Shown: positions 6,996 through 16,313, counted from the stretch's first letter. The stretch: DNA of 48,849 nt from an uncultured Akkermansia sp. (GCA_905200945.1 CAJKMG010000020.1:1-48849), one strand, 5' to 3'. The notes: a model not told the origin generated them from the letters alone. Translations and numbers: made by a program.

Positions 6996-9752
6996 TCAGG
7001 AGCGGGTGCCGGATTTATCCGGAGTGAATGCCCGCGCCAGTTCTCCGAACCATAGGACAAGGGAGGTGCCTGCGAAGATAAGGCCCCAGTCCGTCCAGCT
7101 CAGGGGCATCACGTTGAACATCTTTCCGCCAAAGGTGACGATGAGGTACTGCCCGGCCAGGATAAGCAGGGCTACCAGACCGAAGCCGCCGATGCTGGCG
7201 CCCATGCGTGCAAAGGCGCTCTGGTGCGTGTTGAATGCCTTGGCGTTGAACATGTTCCAGAACTGGAGAAGGACGAAGATGGTGAAGAACAGGGACAGTT
7301 CATAGCCGGTCAGTTCATGCTCCGGTGAGGAGAAGTCCAGGTAGCTGCCAAAGTAGCCGCTGAGGCTGAACTGCGTGAGGCTGGTGACGTCCGCGTGCTT
7401 GAAGTATTGCAGCAGGCCGAACAGGAAGGCCACGAACAGGATGCCCACGCCCAGAATGTTCCTGCCCATGGGGCGGGTGATGATGTGGTCCGTCGTCTTG
7501 CGAGGCGGCTCCTGCATCACGCGTTCGTCCGGCGGCAGAGAGGCCAGGGCCAGCGCGGCGAAGGTGTCCATGATGAGGTTGACCCAGAGCATCTGCGTGA
7601 CGGTGAGGGGGGATTCCGTGCCCAGGAACGCGCCGATGAGCACAATGAGGCAGGCCGCCACGTTGATGGTCATCTGGAAGACGATGAAGCGCTGGATATT
7701 CCTGTACAGGGAGCGTCCCCACATGACGGCGCGGGAAATGCTCATGAAGGAATTGTCCAGGATGGTGATGGCGCTGGCTTCCTTGGCTACGGTAGTGCCG
7801 TCCCCCATGGAGAGGCCCACCTGAGCGGCGTTCAGGGCGGGGGCGTCGTTGGTGCCGTCCCCGGTGACGGCCACTACCTGGTCCTTTTTCTGGAGCAGCT
7901 TTACCAGCCGTTCCTTATCCATGGGCCTGGCACGGCACATGATTTTCAGATCCATCACGCGGTCCAGCAGTTCCGCATCCGGAGTCTGCTTAAACTCTAC
8001 TCCCGTCATCAGGCGGTCCGGCGTGTCCTCCTCCGTCCACAGGCCGATCTGTCGTCCGATTTCCCGTGCGGTGCCGGGGGTGTCCCCCGTAACGATCTTG
8101 ATACGAATGCCTGCGTCCATGCAGTCTTTCACGGCTTGGGGCACATCGTCCCGGACGGGGTCGGAAATGGCGGCGATGCCCAGGTAAACCAGATCCTTGC
8201 GGATAATGCGGCCGTCTTCGAATACCGGGGCGTCATCCTCCAGAATGCGGTATGCGAAGCCCAGCGTACGCATGGCCTGGTTTTGATAGGTCAGGAGCTG
8301 TTTCTCAATGGAGGGACGCATGTCCGCGGCGGGAACCAGGCCTTCCGGTGTCAGGACGGTGGAGCAAAGGCCCAGCACGATTTCCGGTGCGCCTTTCACG
8401 TAAAGGACTTTTTTACCCAGCAGGGGGGATTCCGCCACGGTGGCCATGTACTTGCGTTCCGTGGAGAAAGTAAGCTGTTCCAGCACGCGGGCGTTTTCCC
8501 GCAGGTCCAGGTAATTCACGCCCAGCCCGTGCAGCCACAGGAGGAGCGCCCCTTCCGTGGGGTTGCCCAGGGCCCTGATATGTTCCGGGTCCGCGTAATC
8601 CAGAAAGGCGGTGGAGTTGACGGCGATTCCCTCCCGGATCAGATTGCCCAGCTTGTCTTCCGCCGGGGCAGCATTCCCCAGGCCGTAGAAATCAGCCTTG
8701 TATACGTTCATCTGGTTGCGCGTCAGGGTTCCCGTCTTGTCCGTGCAGATGACGGTGGCGGCCCCCATGGTTTCGCAGGCGTGCATCTTGCGCACCAGAT
8801 TATTGTTGGCGAGCATGCTCTTCATGCTCAGGGCCAGGCTCAGGGTGACGCTCATGGGCAGCCCTTCCGGCACCGTGACTACGATGACGGTCACGGCGAT
8901 CATGACGGTATTCAGAATGAAGGTTCCCGCGCTCAGCCATTCCACGGGGCCGGGCAGGTGGGAGAAGTAAAGGGTAAGCCTCCCGATGATGATGAGGGCG
9001 GCGATAGCGTAGCTGGCCCAGGTGATGAGGTCTCCCAGCCTGGAAAGCTGGCGGTTGAGGGGCGTCTGCACCTTATTGTCGATCTGGGAGCCTTCATAAA
9101 CCTTGCCGTATTCCGTCCTGTCCCCTACGGACGTCACTTCCATGACGCCGTGGCCATCCGCCACGGTAGTTCCTTTCAGAACGTGGTTGGAGGGGTAAGT
9201 GGCGTCTTTCTTGAATTCCGCTTCATTCGTGGTTTTGCCGATGAGGGGTTCCCCCGTCAATGTGGATTCGTTGACCTGGAGGGAAACGGCTTCCAGCAGG
9301 ATGCCGTCCGCCGGGATCTCCTCTCCTGTGTTCAGGATAACGATATCGCCCACCACCACGTCCCGGCGGGGCAATTCGCAGATATTGCCGCTGCGGATGA
9401 CCTGGACCATGGTATCGTCATTGACCTGGTTCAGGATTTCAAACTTTTTGTTGGCGCTTACCTCGAAGGCGAACCCCACGCAGGTGGCCAGCAGGATGGC
9501 CGCCAGGATGCCCGCGGGCTCCAGAAAGACGCTGGACGGTTCCGTTCCGGTAAAAAACTGGTAGAAAGCTACGCCTACGGACAGGAACAGGGCCACCAGC
9601 AGAATCTTGATAATGGGGTCTGAAAATTTCTCCAGGAATTGCTTCCACAGGGGATCCTTCTCCGGGGGTGTCAGGATATTGATCCCGTATTTGGTCCGGT
9701 TTTCCAGAACCTGCTGTTCCGAAAGCCCCTGATGATGTGCTGCGCTTTTCAT
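6996..9752 (-). CDS. Calcium-translocating P-type ATPase (type II)
   Basis: A 918-residue ATP-driven cation pump of the inner membrane, closest in style to PMCA/SERCA-like bacterial Ca2+ ATPases. Domains in order: cation-ATPase N-terminus, M1-M2, actuator domain with TLTGEP, M3-M4 with VVTVPEGLPM (the PEGL ion-site motif of Ca2+ pumps), phosphorylation site CTDKTGTLTRN with D338, nucleotide domain (YVKGAPE), hinge VTGDGTNDAPAL, then six C-terminal TM segments containing NLIMDTFAALALA. The ion-site residues N and D in NLIMDTFAA support Ca2+ rather than H+ or heavy metals. It may share a transcript with the adaptor and RND genes downstream, though they have no evident functional link. Confidence 0.93.
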   Translation of the reverse strand: MKSAAHHQGLSEQQVLENRTKYGINILTPPEKDPLWKQFLEKFSDPIIKILLVALFLSVGVAFYQFFTGTEPSSVFLEPAGILAAILLATCVGFAFEVSANKKFEILNQVNDDTMVQVIRSGNICELPRRDVVVGDIVILNTGEEIPADGILLEAVSLQVNESTLTGEPLIGKTTNEAEFKKDATYPSNHVLKGTTVADGHGVMEVTSVGDRTEYGKVYEGSQIDNKVQTPLNRQLSRLGDLITWASYAIAALIIIGRLTLYFSHLPGPVEWLSAGTFILNTVMIAVTVIVVTVPEGLPMSVTLSLALSMKSMLANNNLVRKMHACETMGAATVICTDKTGTLTRNQMNVYKADFYGLGNAAPAEDKLGNLIREGIAVNSTAFLDYADPEHIRALGNPTEGALLLWLHGLGVNYLDLRENARVLEQLTFSTERKYMATVAESPLLGKKVLYVKGAPEIVLGLCSTVLTPEGLVPAADMRPSIEKQLLTYQNQAMRTLGFAYRILEDDAPVFEDGRIIRKDLVYLGIAAISDPVRDDVPQAVKDCMDAGIRIKIVTGDTPGTAREIGRQIGLWTEEDTPDRLMTGVEFKQTPDAELLDRVMDLKIMCRARPMDKERLVKLLQKKDQVVAVTGDGTNDAPALNAAQVGLSMGDGTTVAKEASAITILDNSFMSISRAVMWGRSLYRNIQRFIVFQMTINVAACLIVLIGAFLGTESPLTVTQMLWVNLIMDTFAALALASLPPDERVMQEPPRKTTDHIITRPMGRNILGVGILFVAFLFGLLQYFKHADVTSLTQFSLSGYFGSYLDFSSPEHELTGYELSLFFTIFVLLQFWNMFNAKAFNTHQSAFARMGASIGGFGLVALLILAGQYLIVTFGGKMFNVMPLSWTDWGLIFAGTSLVLWFGELARAFTPDKSGTRS

Positions 9753-9919
9753 GGTTGAGATGCTTCTTTACCTGATTGGAGCCCGTGAGAAAAGTGCGGA
9801 GGAAGATTTTCAGGGGTGATGACGGGAGTTTTTTAGCGGACCGCAGGCTGCGCGCCGTGCCTTAAAAGGCGGCATTGTTGTCTTGACTTTGACAGTATTC
9901 CGGAGATTCTGGAGCGCCT

Positions 9920-10573
9920 ATGTGGAGTGATCTTTCTCATGGACTTTCCGTCCTGGCGGATGCCCTTGCCTTCCTTTCCCGTTCCTGGGGGTTCTGGGTC
10001 TGCGCGGGCAGCGTGACGGGACTGGCCGCCGTGTATGCGTGGTGGAGAAAGCGGCTGGCTCTGTGGGCGTTTGCCCTTGCTTTCCTTTCCCTGTTGGCTG
10101 TGGTGGGCCTGGCGTGCCGCCAGGAGGCGTGTCAAAAGACTTTCCTGTGGATTCAGGAACCGGAACTCCAGGCCCTGTCCGGAAAGTACGAGGTGGAATC
10201 CTCCCCCAGGGAGCGGTGGTTTTTCCGCCCCCCGGAGCTGAAGCGCTTTTTCCAGGTCAGCTCCTCCACGCTTCTCCTGAATGAAGACGGAACGTGCGAG
10301 ATTTCCTCCTTTCCGCGTCCGGAGGCGTGGGGAAAGTGGATTTCCCGCCCGGAAGACAGGGATGACCTTTCCGTGCTGGAGGAGGACCTCGTTTCCTCCT
10401 GCCGCGGAACCTGGTCCCTGGTGAAAAAAGGGGGATATTACGGCGTCTCCATTGTCTATTCCCCCGGGAGCTGCCTGACGCTGTACCTGGGCGGGGAAGA
10501 GGCGGAATGCCTGGTGATGCCGGTCAATCCTGACGATCCGCTGGAAGCGGTAACGTTTGAAAAAACATTCTGA
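9920..10573 (+). CDS. Hypothetical membrane-anchored protein
   Basis: Not recognised. It is 217 residues, with two hydrophobic segments near the N-terminus (about 20-40 and 45-66) followed by a soluble domain of about 150 residues. That domain has the pattern of a small beta-barrel sensor: LSGKYEVESS, then LLLNEDGTCEISSFP, then CRGTWSLVKKGGYYGVSIVY and a C-terminal strand. The 'NEDGTC ... GTWSL' layout resembles lipocalin-like or DUF-type 'response to ligand' folds, but the match is only by eye. The gene lies alone between the Ca2+ ATPase (divergent) and the glycosidase (convergent). Confidence 0.7.
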   Translation: MWSDLSHGLSVLADALAFLSRSWGFWVCAGSVTGLAAVYAWWRKRLALWAFALAFLSLLAVVGLACRQEACQKTFLWIQEPELQALSGKYEVESSPRERWFFRPPELKRFFQVSSSTLLLNEDGTCEISSFPRPEAWGKWISRPEDRDDLSVLEEDLVSSCRGTWSLVKKGGYYGVSIVYSPGSCLTLYLGGEEAECLVMPVNPDDPLEAVTFEKTF

Positions 10574-10591
10574 TCCTGGTTCTTCCGGACG

Positions 10592-10623
10592 GAAAAAGAA
10601 GGGAGGCGGGGTCACCGCCTCCC
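10592..10623 (-). terminator. Convergent terminator between the membrane protein and the glycosidase
   Basis: A perfect 9-base stem, GGGAGGCGG with CCGCCTCCC, and a 5-base loop. Read on the minus strand it is followed by TTCTTTTT, a good terminator for the glycosidase. On the plus strand a weaker T run follows after ATG-like sequence, so it may work in both directions. Confidence 0.75.
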
Positions 10624-10680
10624 TCTACATGTTTTTTCCAACGCCGTTCCGGTTCTGGCCGGGCGTACGGACTGTTGATT

Positions 10681-13218
10681 CTATTTGACTTTGCCTCCTT
10701 CGTACACCAGCACTTCAAAAGGCTTCAGCGTGAAGGAGAGCTCCTTGTCAATGTTTACGGAATTTCCGGAGAAGCCGTCCAGCGTCCGCTGGTCGTCATA
10801 GGAATCCTTGAAAGTGATGGAGCCCTTGACGTTTGCGGGGATATCCAGGATGCTGCGCAGGGTACCGGTCAGGCTCTTCTCCTGGTCGGAGGAATTGCGG
10901 AGGGCCAGGGTGGCCTTGTTTTTATTCCATGCGGCCCAGCCGTACACGGCCCCTTCGTTGGTTTCCTTGTTCCACGGATTGCCGCCCACCCAGTGCACGT
11001 CGTCCAAAACGTCCGCATTGCGGCGTATCCACTTGATCCCCTTGGCCAGTTCGTCCCACAGAACTCCCCCGTTGGCGCTCATCAGGTCCCGATCCACGTA
11101 TAGCTCCTGGAGGGAAGTGCCGCAGGCCGTGGCGCAGCGGAGTTCTTTCTTGACGTTTTCCGGGTCGCGGGGCATGCATGCCGGAGGCCCGAATTTAGTG
11201 ACCATCAGGCCGTGAGTCATCATGGAATTGATGGGCATCAGCGGGGAGCCCTGCACAAAAACTTCATGCACCAGGCGGTCGCGGTAGGTGATCCATTTGT
11301 CGCGGTTGTCGCCCGCTCCGATGGTGCCGAAGTCATTCTCCTGCCTCCATACGGAATCCGCATAACGGAACCAGAAGGGGGATGCCCAGGTTCCTACAGT
11401 GCAGTTGATGTAAAGATCCCCCTTTTTCTTGCGCAGGGCGTTCAGCACGCGGATGATGCCTTCCGCATCCTCCTCGTTGCCGGGCCCCTTGGCATGGAAG
11501 TGGGTGCTGATGCCGTCGAATTTGAAGTACTTCATATTGTAGTCCTTCACCATCTGGGAGCAGCGGCCCACAAAGGCGTCAAAATATTCCTTGTTGGAGA
11601 GCTGGAAGTTGCCGATTTTGTTGTCCGGGTGCTTTACGTTCCAGTAGGCGAGGCGCTTGCCCTTGGAGGCTCCGTAGCCCCCCACCGGACCCAGCCACGT
11701 GCCGATGCCGGCCTTTTGCCGGCCGGCGGCGGCGTCAATGCGCTTGAAGCCTTGCGGGAACATCTTGTGGAAATCCCACAGGCTGTTGAATTCATCCCAT
11801 CCGTCATCCCAGACGAAGGCGTCAATGGACATGCCGCGCTTCTGGAAAAACTGTTCCTGCCAGTCTTTCAGGACGGCCAGGCATTGTTCTTCCGTCATGC
11901 GCTTGGCGGGGTCCGAATCATTATTGCGGTTGATGTTCAGTTCATACCAGGAATTATAATGGATGAATGGGCGGTAGGGCATCACGCGTTCCCGTTCCAT
12001 ATAGGCCAGGAAGGAGCGGCGTTTCTGGCGGGGGGCAAAAATTCCGAGAACGGAGGATACGTCCCATATTTCTCCGGGCTGCATGGTGGTTTTACGGCTC
12101 CAGAGACCCTGGGCCAGCCGGGATTCGCCCGCCTGGGCTTCCTGCTTTTCCTCCAGCGTCCTCACAGGCAGGGAAAAGGTGATTTCCCCCTTGCTGGCAA
12201 TCGGTTCGCTCTTGGTCTGGGCCCAGTAGCGCAGAATGTAATTCCCCCTGGAGGGAACCTGTACCGTGTAAGTGTTGTCGGCATTGGAATCCCCGGTGCT
12301 GCCGTTGTGGAAATCGGAGTCAAGGACGGCTCCTCTGGAAGAGAGAAGCTGCACGCCGGCGAGATTCAGCTTATTGTTGCCCTTGTCCCCTCCCTTATAC
12401 TGGAAGGTGACGGTGCATGCGCCTTTGCCGTTAATGGAAACCGGCCCTTCCGCACTGGAAACCTGTTCTCCGTACTGCTTTTTCAGCTCCTGGGGAACAT
12501 TGAAATTTCCTGTCCATGAAGCTGTGGACCACTTGTCCGCGCTCCAGAGGGCGGTATCTCCCCCTTCCATATTTCCGGCGCCCCCCACGGTATTAATGCC
12601 CATGGGAGTTTCCAGGGCGGCGAACGCCAGGTCATTGACGATGAGTGCGCCTCTGGCGTTGCCGGAGACGGAGGGTGCCCCGGCTTTCCCTTCTACCAGG
12701 TCATATTGCATCGCTATGATGTTTTTCATCTGGATGGGCTTGGTACTTGCCAGGCGGAGTTCCTGCCGGAGGTAATGGGAATGGTCCCTGAGCACGGCGC
12801 GCCAGGAGATGCGAAGGGTGCCGTTCAGGGCCTGAAACGTTGCGCTGACGGCTTTTCCTGGAAAGCGGTCAGCCAGCCTGAATGCCTTGGGATTGGGCTG
12901 AAGGGCGATGAACTTGACGTTTCCCGCTTTCAGATCGGAGGATTTAATGCTCCGTCCGTCCTGAAGATTGATGATGAATAAATCTCCCCCAGCCTTGGCG
13001 ACGGGGCCCAGTCTGGAAGTCATTCCTCCAAAGGAAAGACTTCCGTTCCGAAGGATAAATTTGGCCGTCAGGATATTATTGGAAAGAGTATAGCCGGAAG
13101 CGGATTGTTCCGCGCTGGCTGTTCCGGGTGCAGGCCCCGGAAAGGCAACTTCTGCCGGAGAGGAGGGCAGGCAGCCCAGCAGGGTTGCCATGACAAGGGG
13201 TGTTTTGAAAAATTTCAT
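10681..13218 (-). CDS. Secreted GH-D clan glycoside hydrolase (alpha-galactosidase-like, GH36/GH27-related)
   Basis: An 845-residue exported enzyme with a signal peptide (hydrophobic run then PSSPAEVA). An N-terminal beta-sandwich is followed by a (beta/alpha)8 barrel beginning near YNSWYELN and WDDGWDEF. The likely nucleophile is D568 in MKYFKFDGIS, which matches the KYxKxD pattern of retaining GH27/GH36 enzymes. The acid/base probably lies in the stretch SVWRQENDFGT. A C-terminal beta domain ends with FEVLVYEGG, as in many alpha-galactosidases. About 90 residues (starting at QYKGGDKGNNKLN) look like a separate small beta module inserted in the N-terminal sandwich. The expected role is removal of alpha-linked Gal or GalNAc caps from host glycans; the exact CAZy family and substrate are inferred. 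Confidence 0.82.
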   Translation of the reverse strand: MKFFKTPLVMATLLGCLPSSPAEVAFPGPAPGTASAEQSASGYTLSNNILTAKFILRNGSLSFGGMTSRLGPVAKAGGDLFIINLQDGRSIKSSDLKAGNVKFIALQPNPKAFRLADRFPGKAVSATFQALNGTLRISWRAVLRDHSHYLRQELRLASTKPIQMKNIIAMQYDLVEGKAGAPSVSGNARGALIVNDLAFAALETPMGINTVGGAGNMEGGDTALWSADKWSTASWTGNFNVPQELKKQYGEQVSSAEGPVSINGKGACTVTFQYKGGDKGNNKLNLAGVQLLSSRGAVLDSDFHNGSTGDSNADNTYTVQVPSRGNYILRYWAQTKSEPIASKGEITFSLPVRTLEEKQEAQAGESRLAQGLWSRKTTMQPGEIWDVSSVLGIFAPRQKRRSFLAYMERERVMPYRPFIHYNSWYELNINRNNDSDPAKRMTEEQCLAVLKDWQEQFFQKRGMSIDAFVWDDGWDEFNSLWDFHKMFPQGFKRIDAAAGRQKAGIGTWLGPVGGYGASKGKRLAYWNVKHPDNKIGNFQLSNKEYFDAFVGRCSQMVKDYNMKYFKFDGISTHFHAKGPGNEEDAEGIIRVLNALRKKKGDLYINCTVGTWASPFWFRYADSVWRQENDFGTIGAGDNRDKWITYRDRLVHEVFVQGSPLMPINSMMTHGLMVTKFGPPACMPRDPENVKKELRCATACGTSLQELYVDRDLMSANGGVLWDELAKGIKWIRRNADVLDDVHWVGGNPWNKETNEGAVYGWAAWNKNKATLALRNSSDQEKSLTGTLRSILDIPANVKGSITFKDSYDDQRTLDGFSGNSVNIDKELSFTLKPFEVLVYEGGKVK

Positions 13219-13363
13219 GATGAAATAATATTACAGCTAGCGGCAGGATAATTTGGGGAAGGATCTTTTTCAAGAAAAAGGTCCTGGAAATGGAGTGAAA
13301 GAAAAATGATTTTTATTGAATATGAAAATCTTATGTTGCTTTTTGATGGCCGCGGGAAAACAA

Positions 13364-13380
13364 CCGGATTCCAAATCCGG
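13364..13380. promoter_or_regulatory. Palindrome copy 1 (CCGGATT-N3-AATCCGG)
   Basis: Perfect 7-base arms around CCA. The core, CGGATT-N3-AATCCG, recurs at 13600-13614 with the spacer on the other strand (TGG). Two sites of identical arms and spacing in one intergenic region suggest a dimeric regulator site. The regulator is unknown. Confidence 0.4.
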
Positions 13381-13599
13381 GGTCAACCTAACATTTCAAA
13401 TATGAAAATATTATTACAATTTTTTCTATTTTGAAAAAAGGGATTTCTGTTCCTAAACAGCAATTTTGGAGCCGCTACAAAAAACATTTATTCTGCGTTT
13501 TATTTTTATCCGTAAGTAATAGAAAATAAGAATATTAAAAATTTATTTAGAGAATTGGAAAAACTTATTCTCATTTTTCCTGGCTGAGTAGGAAAAGAG

Positions 13600-13614
13600 C
13601 GGATTTGGAATCCG
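13600..13614. promoter_or_regulatory. Palindrome copy 2 (CGGATT-N3-AATCCG)
   Basis: Perfect 6-base arms around TGG, about 56 bases before the PEP-CTERM start codon. It is the exact reverse complement of the 15-base core of copy 1. Confidence 0.4.
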
Positions 13615-13669
13615 ATATACAGAGGGCGGGGAATATCTCTCTAATAGCTCAATCCATCATACATAGAAA

Positions 13670-14419
13670 ATGAAAAAAACATTATTATCAATGGCCATTG
13701 CGGTGTGTTGTTCCGTACCGGCGTTGGCGGATCCCGGCTCTGTTGCTCCGGAGTCCGGAACGCTTTACAATTCCGGTATGACGACGACAACTGAAGGAGT
13801 TGCATTGGGAAAAGATATGACGTTCGGGAGCCTCTCAAACAGCTCTATTCCTAATAACTCCATCCCTTATGGCGGTAATTTTTATGCTTCCAGTTACACG
13901 ATCTCCCTCTGGCTGGATACCTCTTCCTTAACGGAAGGAACCCAAACCGCGCTGTTTGGTTATTATGGAACCAACGCAGCTCAGAATTACGGGGCAAATG
14001 CCTTGTATCTGACTTCAGACGCCAAGCTTGGCATGGGAGATGGAAACTTGAATACTTCTAACGGGTCTTTTACTCAAAACCGTGGAGATGTTTCTGAAAC
14101 TTCCGTTGTTTTGAATGGAGGCCTTCTTAACGTTACTTTGTCCGTCACGGGCGCAGACCAGAGCCAGTCTGTGGATGTCTATGTGAATGGTTCTCTGTTT
14201 GACACGCTGTCCTACAACGGCAACATGAACGGCAACCGCAATCCCATTGCGAGCTGGATTAATCCCGACCTTACATGGGGTGAAGTTAAATGGACGGATG
14301 AAATACTGGGTGCGGAACAGATTGCCGGTTTTGCCGGGCTTCAGGTTCCGGAACCGGCCTCGGCTTCTCTGGGAATCCTGGGCCTGGCCGTTCTGATGAT
14401 GCGCCGCCGGCGTCTCTGA
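13670..14419 (+). CDS. PEP-CTERM sorting-domain protein with LamG-like fold
   Basis: A 249-residue exported protein. Residues 1-20 are a signal peptide (MKKTLLSMAIAVCCSVPALA). The middle, about 60-200, has the strand pattern of a concanavalin/LamG-like sandwich (YTISLWLDTSS, VDVYVNGSLFDTLSY). The C-terminus is a classic PEP-CTERM signal: VPEPASASLGILGLAVLMM followed by RRRR. That signal directs the protein to an exosortase, which cleaves and anchors it during export; no exosortase gene is in this window. A surface or extracellular-matrix role, perhaps carbohydrate binding, is inferred. The gene has a long AT-rich upstream region with two matching palindromes and its own terminator. Confidence 0.88.
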   Translation: MKKTLLSMAIAVCCSVPALADPGSVAPESGTLYNSGMTTTTEGVALGKDMTFGSLSNSSIPNNSIPYGGNFYASSYTISLWLDTSSLTEGTQTALFGYYGTNAAQNYGANALYLTSDAKLGMGDGNLNTSNGSFTQNRGDVSETSVVLNGGLLNVTLSVTGADQSQSVDVYVNGSLFDTLSYNGNMNGNRNPIASWINPDLTWGEVKWTDEILGAEQIAGFAGLQVPEPASASLGILGLAVLMMRRRRL

Positions 14420-14450
14420 CAGTTTTTCTCCGGAAAACCGTAAATTCATG

Positions 14451-14486
14451 GGCCGCTGCCTGAAAAGGCGGCGGCCTTATTATATT
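14451..14486 (+). terminator. Terminator after the PEP-CTERM gene
   Basis: An 11-pair stem (GGCCGCTGCCT with AGGCGGCGGCC, one G-T wobble) capped by a GAAA tetraloop, then TTATTATATT. Very strong hairpin. Confidence 0.85.
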
Positions 14487-14582
14487 GGGAAGATAACCGC
14501 AGATATTTTTTCCGGTGCGGAAAAGGCGGGAGGATGACACATAAGAATGAATCCGTTGGAGATTGGACGGTGTCTAATCTGC

Positions 14583-16313
14583 ATGTACAGGGTAGCCGAT
14601 CAGGTCGTTGAAATTTTGGAAAAGGCGGGAATTAAGAGAATTTACGGTATTGTGGGGGATAGCCTGAACCCCGTTACGGATGCTTTGAGAAGGAGGAAGA
14701 CCATTGAATGGATTCATGTGCGGCATGAGGAAGTGGCGGCCTTTGCCGCGAGCGCGGAAGCCCAGCTGAGCGGGAACCTGGCTGTATGCTGCGGCAGCAG
14801 CGGCCCCGGAAACCTCCATTTGATCAACGGATTGTTTGACGCCCACCGGAATCATGCTCCGGTGCTGGCCATCGCCTCCCACATCCCGCAGAGCCAGGTA
14901 GGTATGGAATATTTCCAGGCCACTCATCCGGAACAGCTTTTCAAGGAATGCAGTGCATATGCGGAACTGGTTTCGGATGCTTCCCAGGCTCCGGGCATTT
15001 TGATGTCCGCCATTCAGCACGCGTGGGCCAGGCGCGACGTAGGCGTTGTCGTTTTGCCCGGAGACATTGCGGACGCCCCTGCGGAGATGAAGAATTTGGT
15101 GCATCCTCCTTCCTACACGCGGGAGAATGTTGTTCCTGAGCATGAATCCGTATCCATTCTGGCACGGATGCTTGACGACCACCGCCGCATTACTTTCTTC
15201 TGCGGCGCTGGCTGCGCGGGAGCGGAAGACAGGGTCGTCCGGCTCGCGCACCGTTTGAAAGCCCCGATTGCCTACACATGGAGGGGCAAGGATTATTTTG
15301 AACATGACAATCCCCTGGGCATCGGCATGACGGGGCTGCTGGGATGGGGAGATGCCTACAAGGCCATGCATGAAAGCGACATGCTCGTGTTGTGGGGGAC
15401 GGATTTCCCCTATTTCAATTTCATTCCCACCAAGCCTGAAATCGTGCAGATTGACAGGCGCGGGGAAGTGCTGGGCCGCCGCTGCCGCCTGGATCTGGGT
15501 ATTTGCGGGGATGTTTCCGTCACGGCGGAGGCGTTGCTGAACATGGTGCAGGAAAAAACGGATTCCGAGCATTTGGACGCCTCCCTGAAACGCCACGCCA
15601 GGGACGTGAGGGATATGAACGCCTATATGGAAGGAAGCGATAAGGAGTCTCCCATCCGTCCGGAACAGCTCACGACCGCCTTGAACAGGCATGCGGCATC
15701 CGACGCCGTATTTACGGTAGATACCGGAACCCCCTGCATCTGGAGTGCAAGGTTCCTGTGCGCTACGCCGGGAAGGAGGACGCTGGCGTCTTTCAATCAT
15801 GGCTCCATGGCCAATGCCATGCCGATGGCCATTGGGGCGCAGATGGAATTCCCCGGACGGCAGGTAATTGCCCTGTGCGGAGATGGCGGCCTGTCCATGC
15901 TGCTGGGGGATCTCATCACGATTGTCCAGTACAGGCTGCCGGTGAAAATCGTGGTATATAATAATGACTGCCTGGATTTCATTCAGTTGGAAATGCAGGC
16001 GGCCGGGCTGATTCCATGGCAGATCAACCTGAACAACCCCTCTTTTGCCGCCGTAGCGGATGCCGTCGGCATCAAAGGCTTTTTATTGGATAAGTCCAGC
16101 CAGGTGGACCAGATGGTGGACATGTTCCTGAATTATCCCGGCCCCGCTCTGCTGGACGCGCATGTGGACAGGGACGCCATTGCTCTGCCTCCTTACATCA
16201 GCATCGGCCAGGCCGCGGACTTTTCCCTTGCCATGATGAAGCAGACGCTGGCCGGGGAAGTGAAGCAGGTATGGAATACCCTGGCCGGAAACAGGAAACT
16301 GTTCAAACCGTGA
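14583..16313 (+). CDS. poxB: Pyruvate:quinone oxidoreductase (PoxB-type, ThDP-dependent)
   Basis: A thiamine-diphosphate and FAD enzyme that oxidises pyruvate to acetate and CO2 and passes electrons to membrane quinone. It aligns along its length with E. coli PoxB. Shared landmarks are the N-terminal IVGDSLNPVTDAL, the catalytic Glu in RHEEVAAFAA, SGPGNLHLINGLFDA, the FAD-domain CGAGCAGAE, FNHGSMANAMPMAIGAQ and the ThDP/Mg2+ motif CGDGGLSMLLGDL ending at NND. The start at 14583 (MYRVADQV) lines up with PoxB; an upstream ATG at 14547 would add 12 residues and has a GGGAGG 13 bases before it, so it cannot be excluded. The C-terminal tail is less clearly the amphipathic membrane peptide of E. 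coli. The gene stands alone. Confidence 0.9.
   Translation: MYRVADQVVEILEKAGIKRIYGIVGDSLNPVTDALRRRKTIEWIHVRHEEVAAFAASAEAQLSGNLAVCCGSSGPGNLHLINGLFDAHRNHAPVLAIASHIPQSQVGMEYFQATHPEQLFKECSAYAELVSDASQAPGILMSAIQHAWARRDVGVVVLPGDIADAPAEMKNLVHPPSYTRENVVPEHESVSILARMLDDHRRITFFCGAGCAGAEDRVVRLAHRLKAPIAYTWRGKDYFEHDNPLGIGMTGLLGWGDAYKAMHESDMLVLWGTDFPYFNFIPTKPEIVQIDRRGEVLGRRCRLDLGICGDVSVTAEALLNMVQEKTDSEHLDASLKRHARDVRDMNAYMEGSDKESPIRPEQLTTALNRHAASDAVFTVDTGTPCIWSARFLCATPGRRTLASFNHGSMANAMPMAIGAQMEFPGRQVIALCGDGGLSMLLGDLITIVQYRLPVKIVVYNNDCLDFIQLEMQAAGLIPWQINLNNPSFAAVADAVGIKGFLLDKSSQVDQMVDMFLNYPGPALLDAHVDRDAIALPPYISIGQAADFSLAMMKQTLAGEVKQVWNTLAGNRKLFKP

Larger units (their letters stand above)
13219..13669. other. 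AT-rich intergenic region with two palindromes
   Basis: About 450 bases without a gene, much richer in A/T than the surroundings, between the divergently transcribed glycosidase and PEP-CTERM genes. It holds two copies of a CGGATT-N3-AATCCG palindrome (see separate entries) and several short A/T tracts. No tRNA, ORF or clear -35/-10 pair was found. It is probably a large regulatory region, perhaps horizontally acquired or simply curved promoter DNA. Confidence 0.6.

Noticed and set aside
7395..9623. A 742-codon open frame antisense to the Ca2+ ATPase
   Set aside because: It mirrors a long GC-rich coding gene with strong codon bias, has a His/Gly/Gln/Asp-rich composition and no family motifs; similar long antisense frames lie opposite ileS, gatB, rfbBA and the glycosidase.
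13360..13385. A tRNA-Trp-like anticodon arm (5-base stem, TTCCAAA loop)
   Set aside because: The arm has the right loop for a CCA anticodon, but no D arm, T arm with GTTCGA or acceptor stem lies at the right distances. The sequence is better explained as a 7-base palindrome that recurs at 13600.
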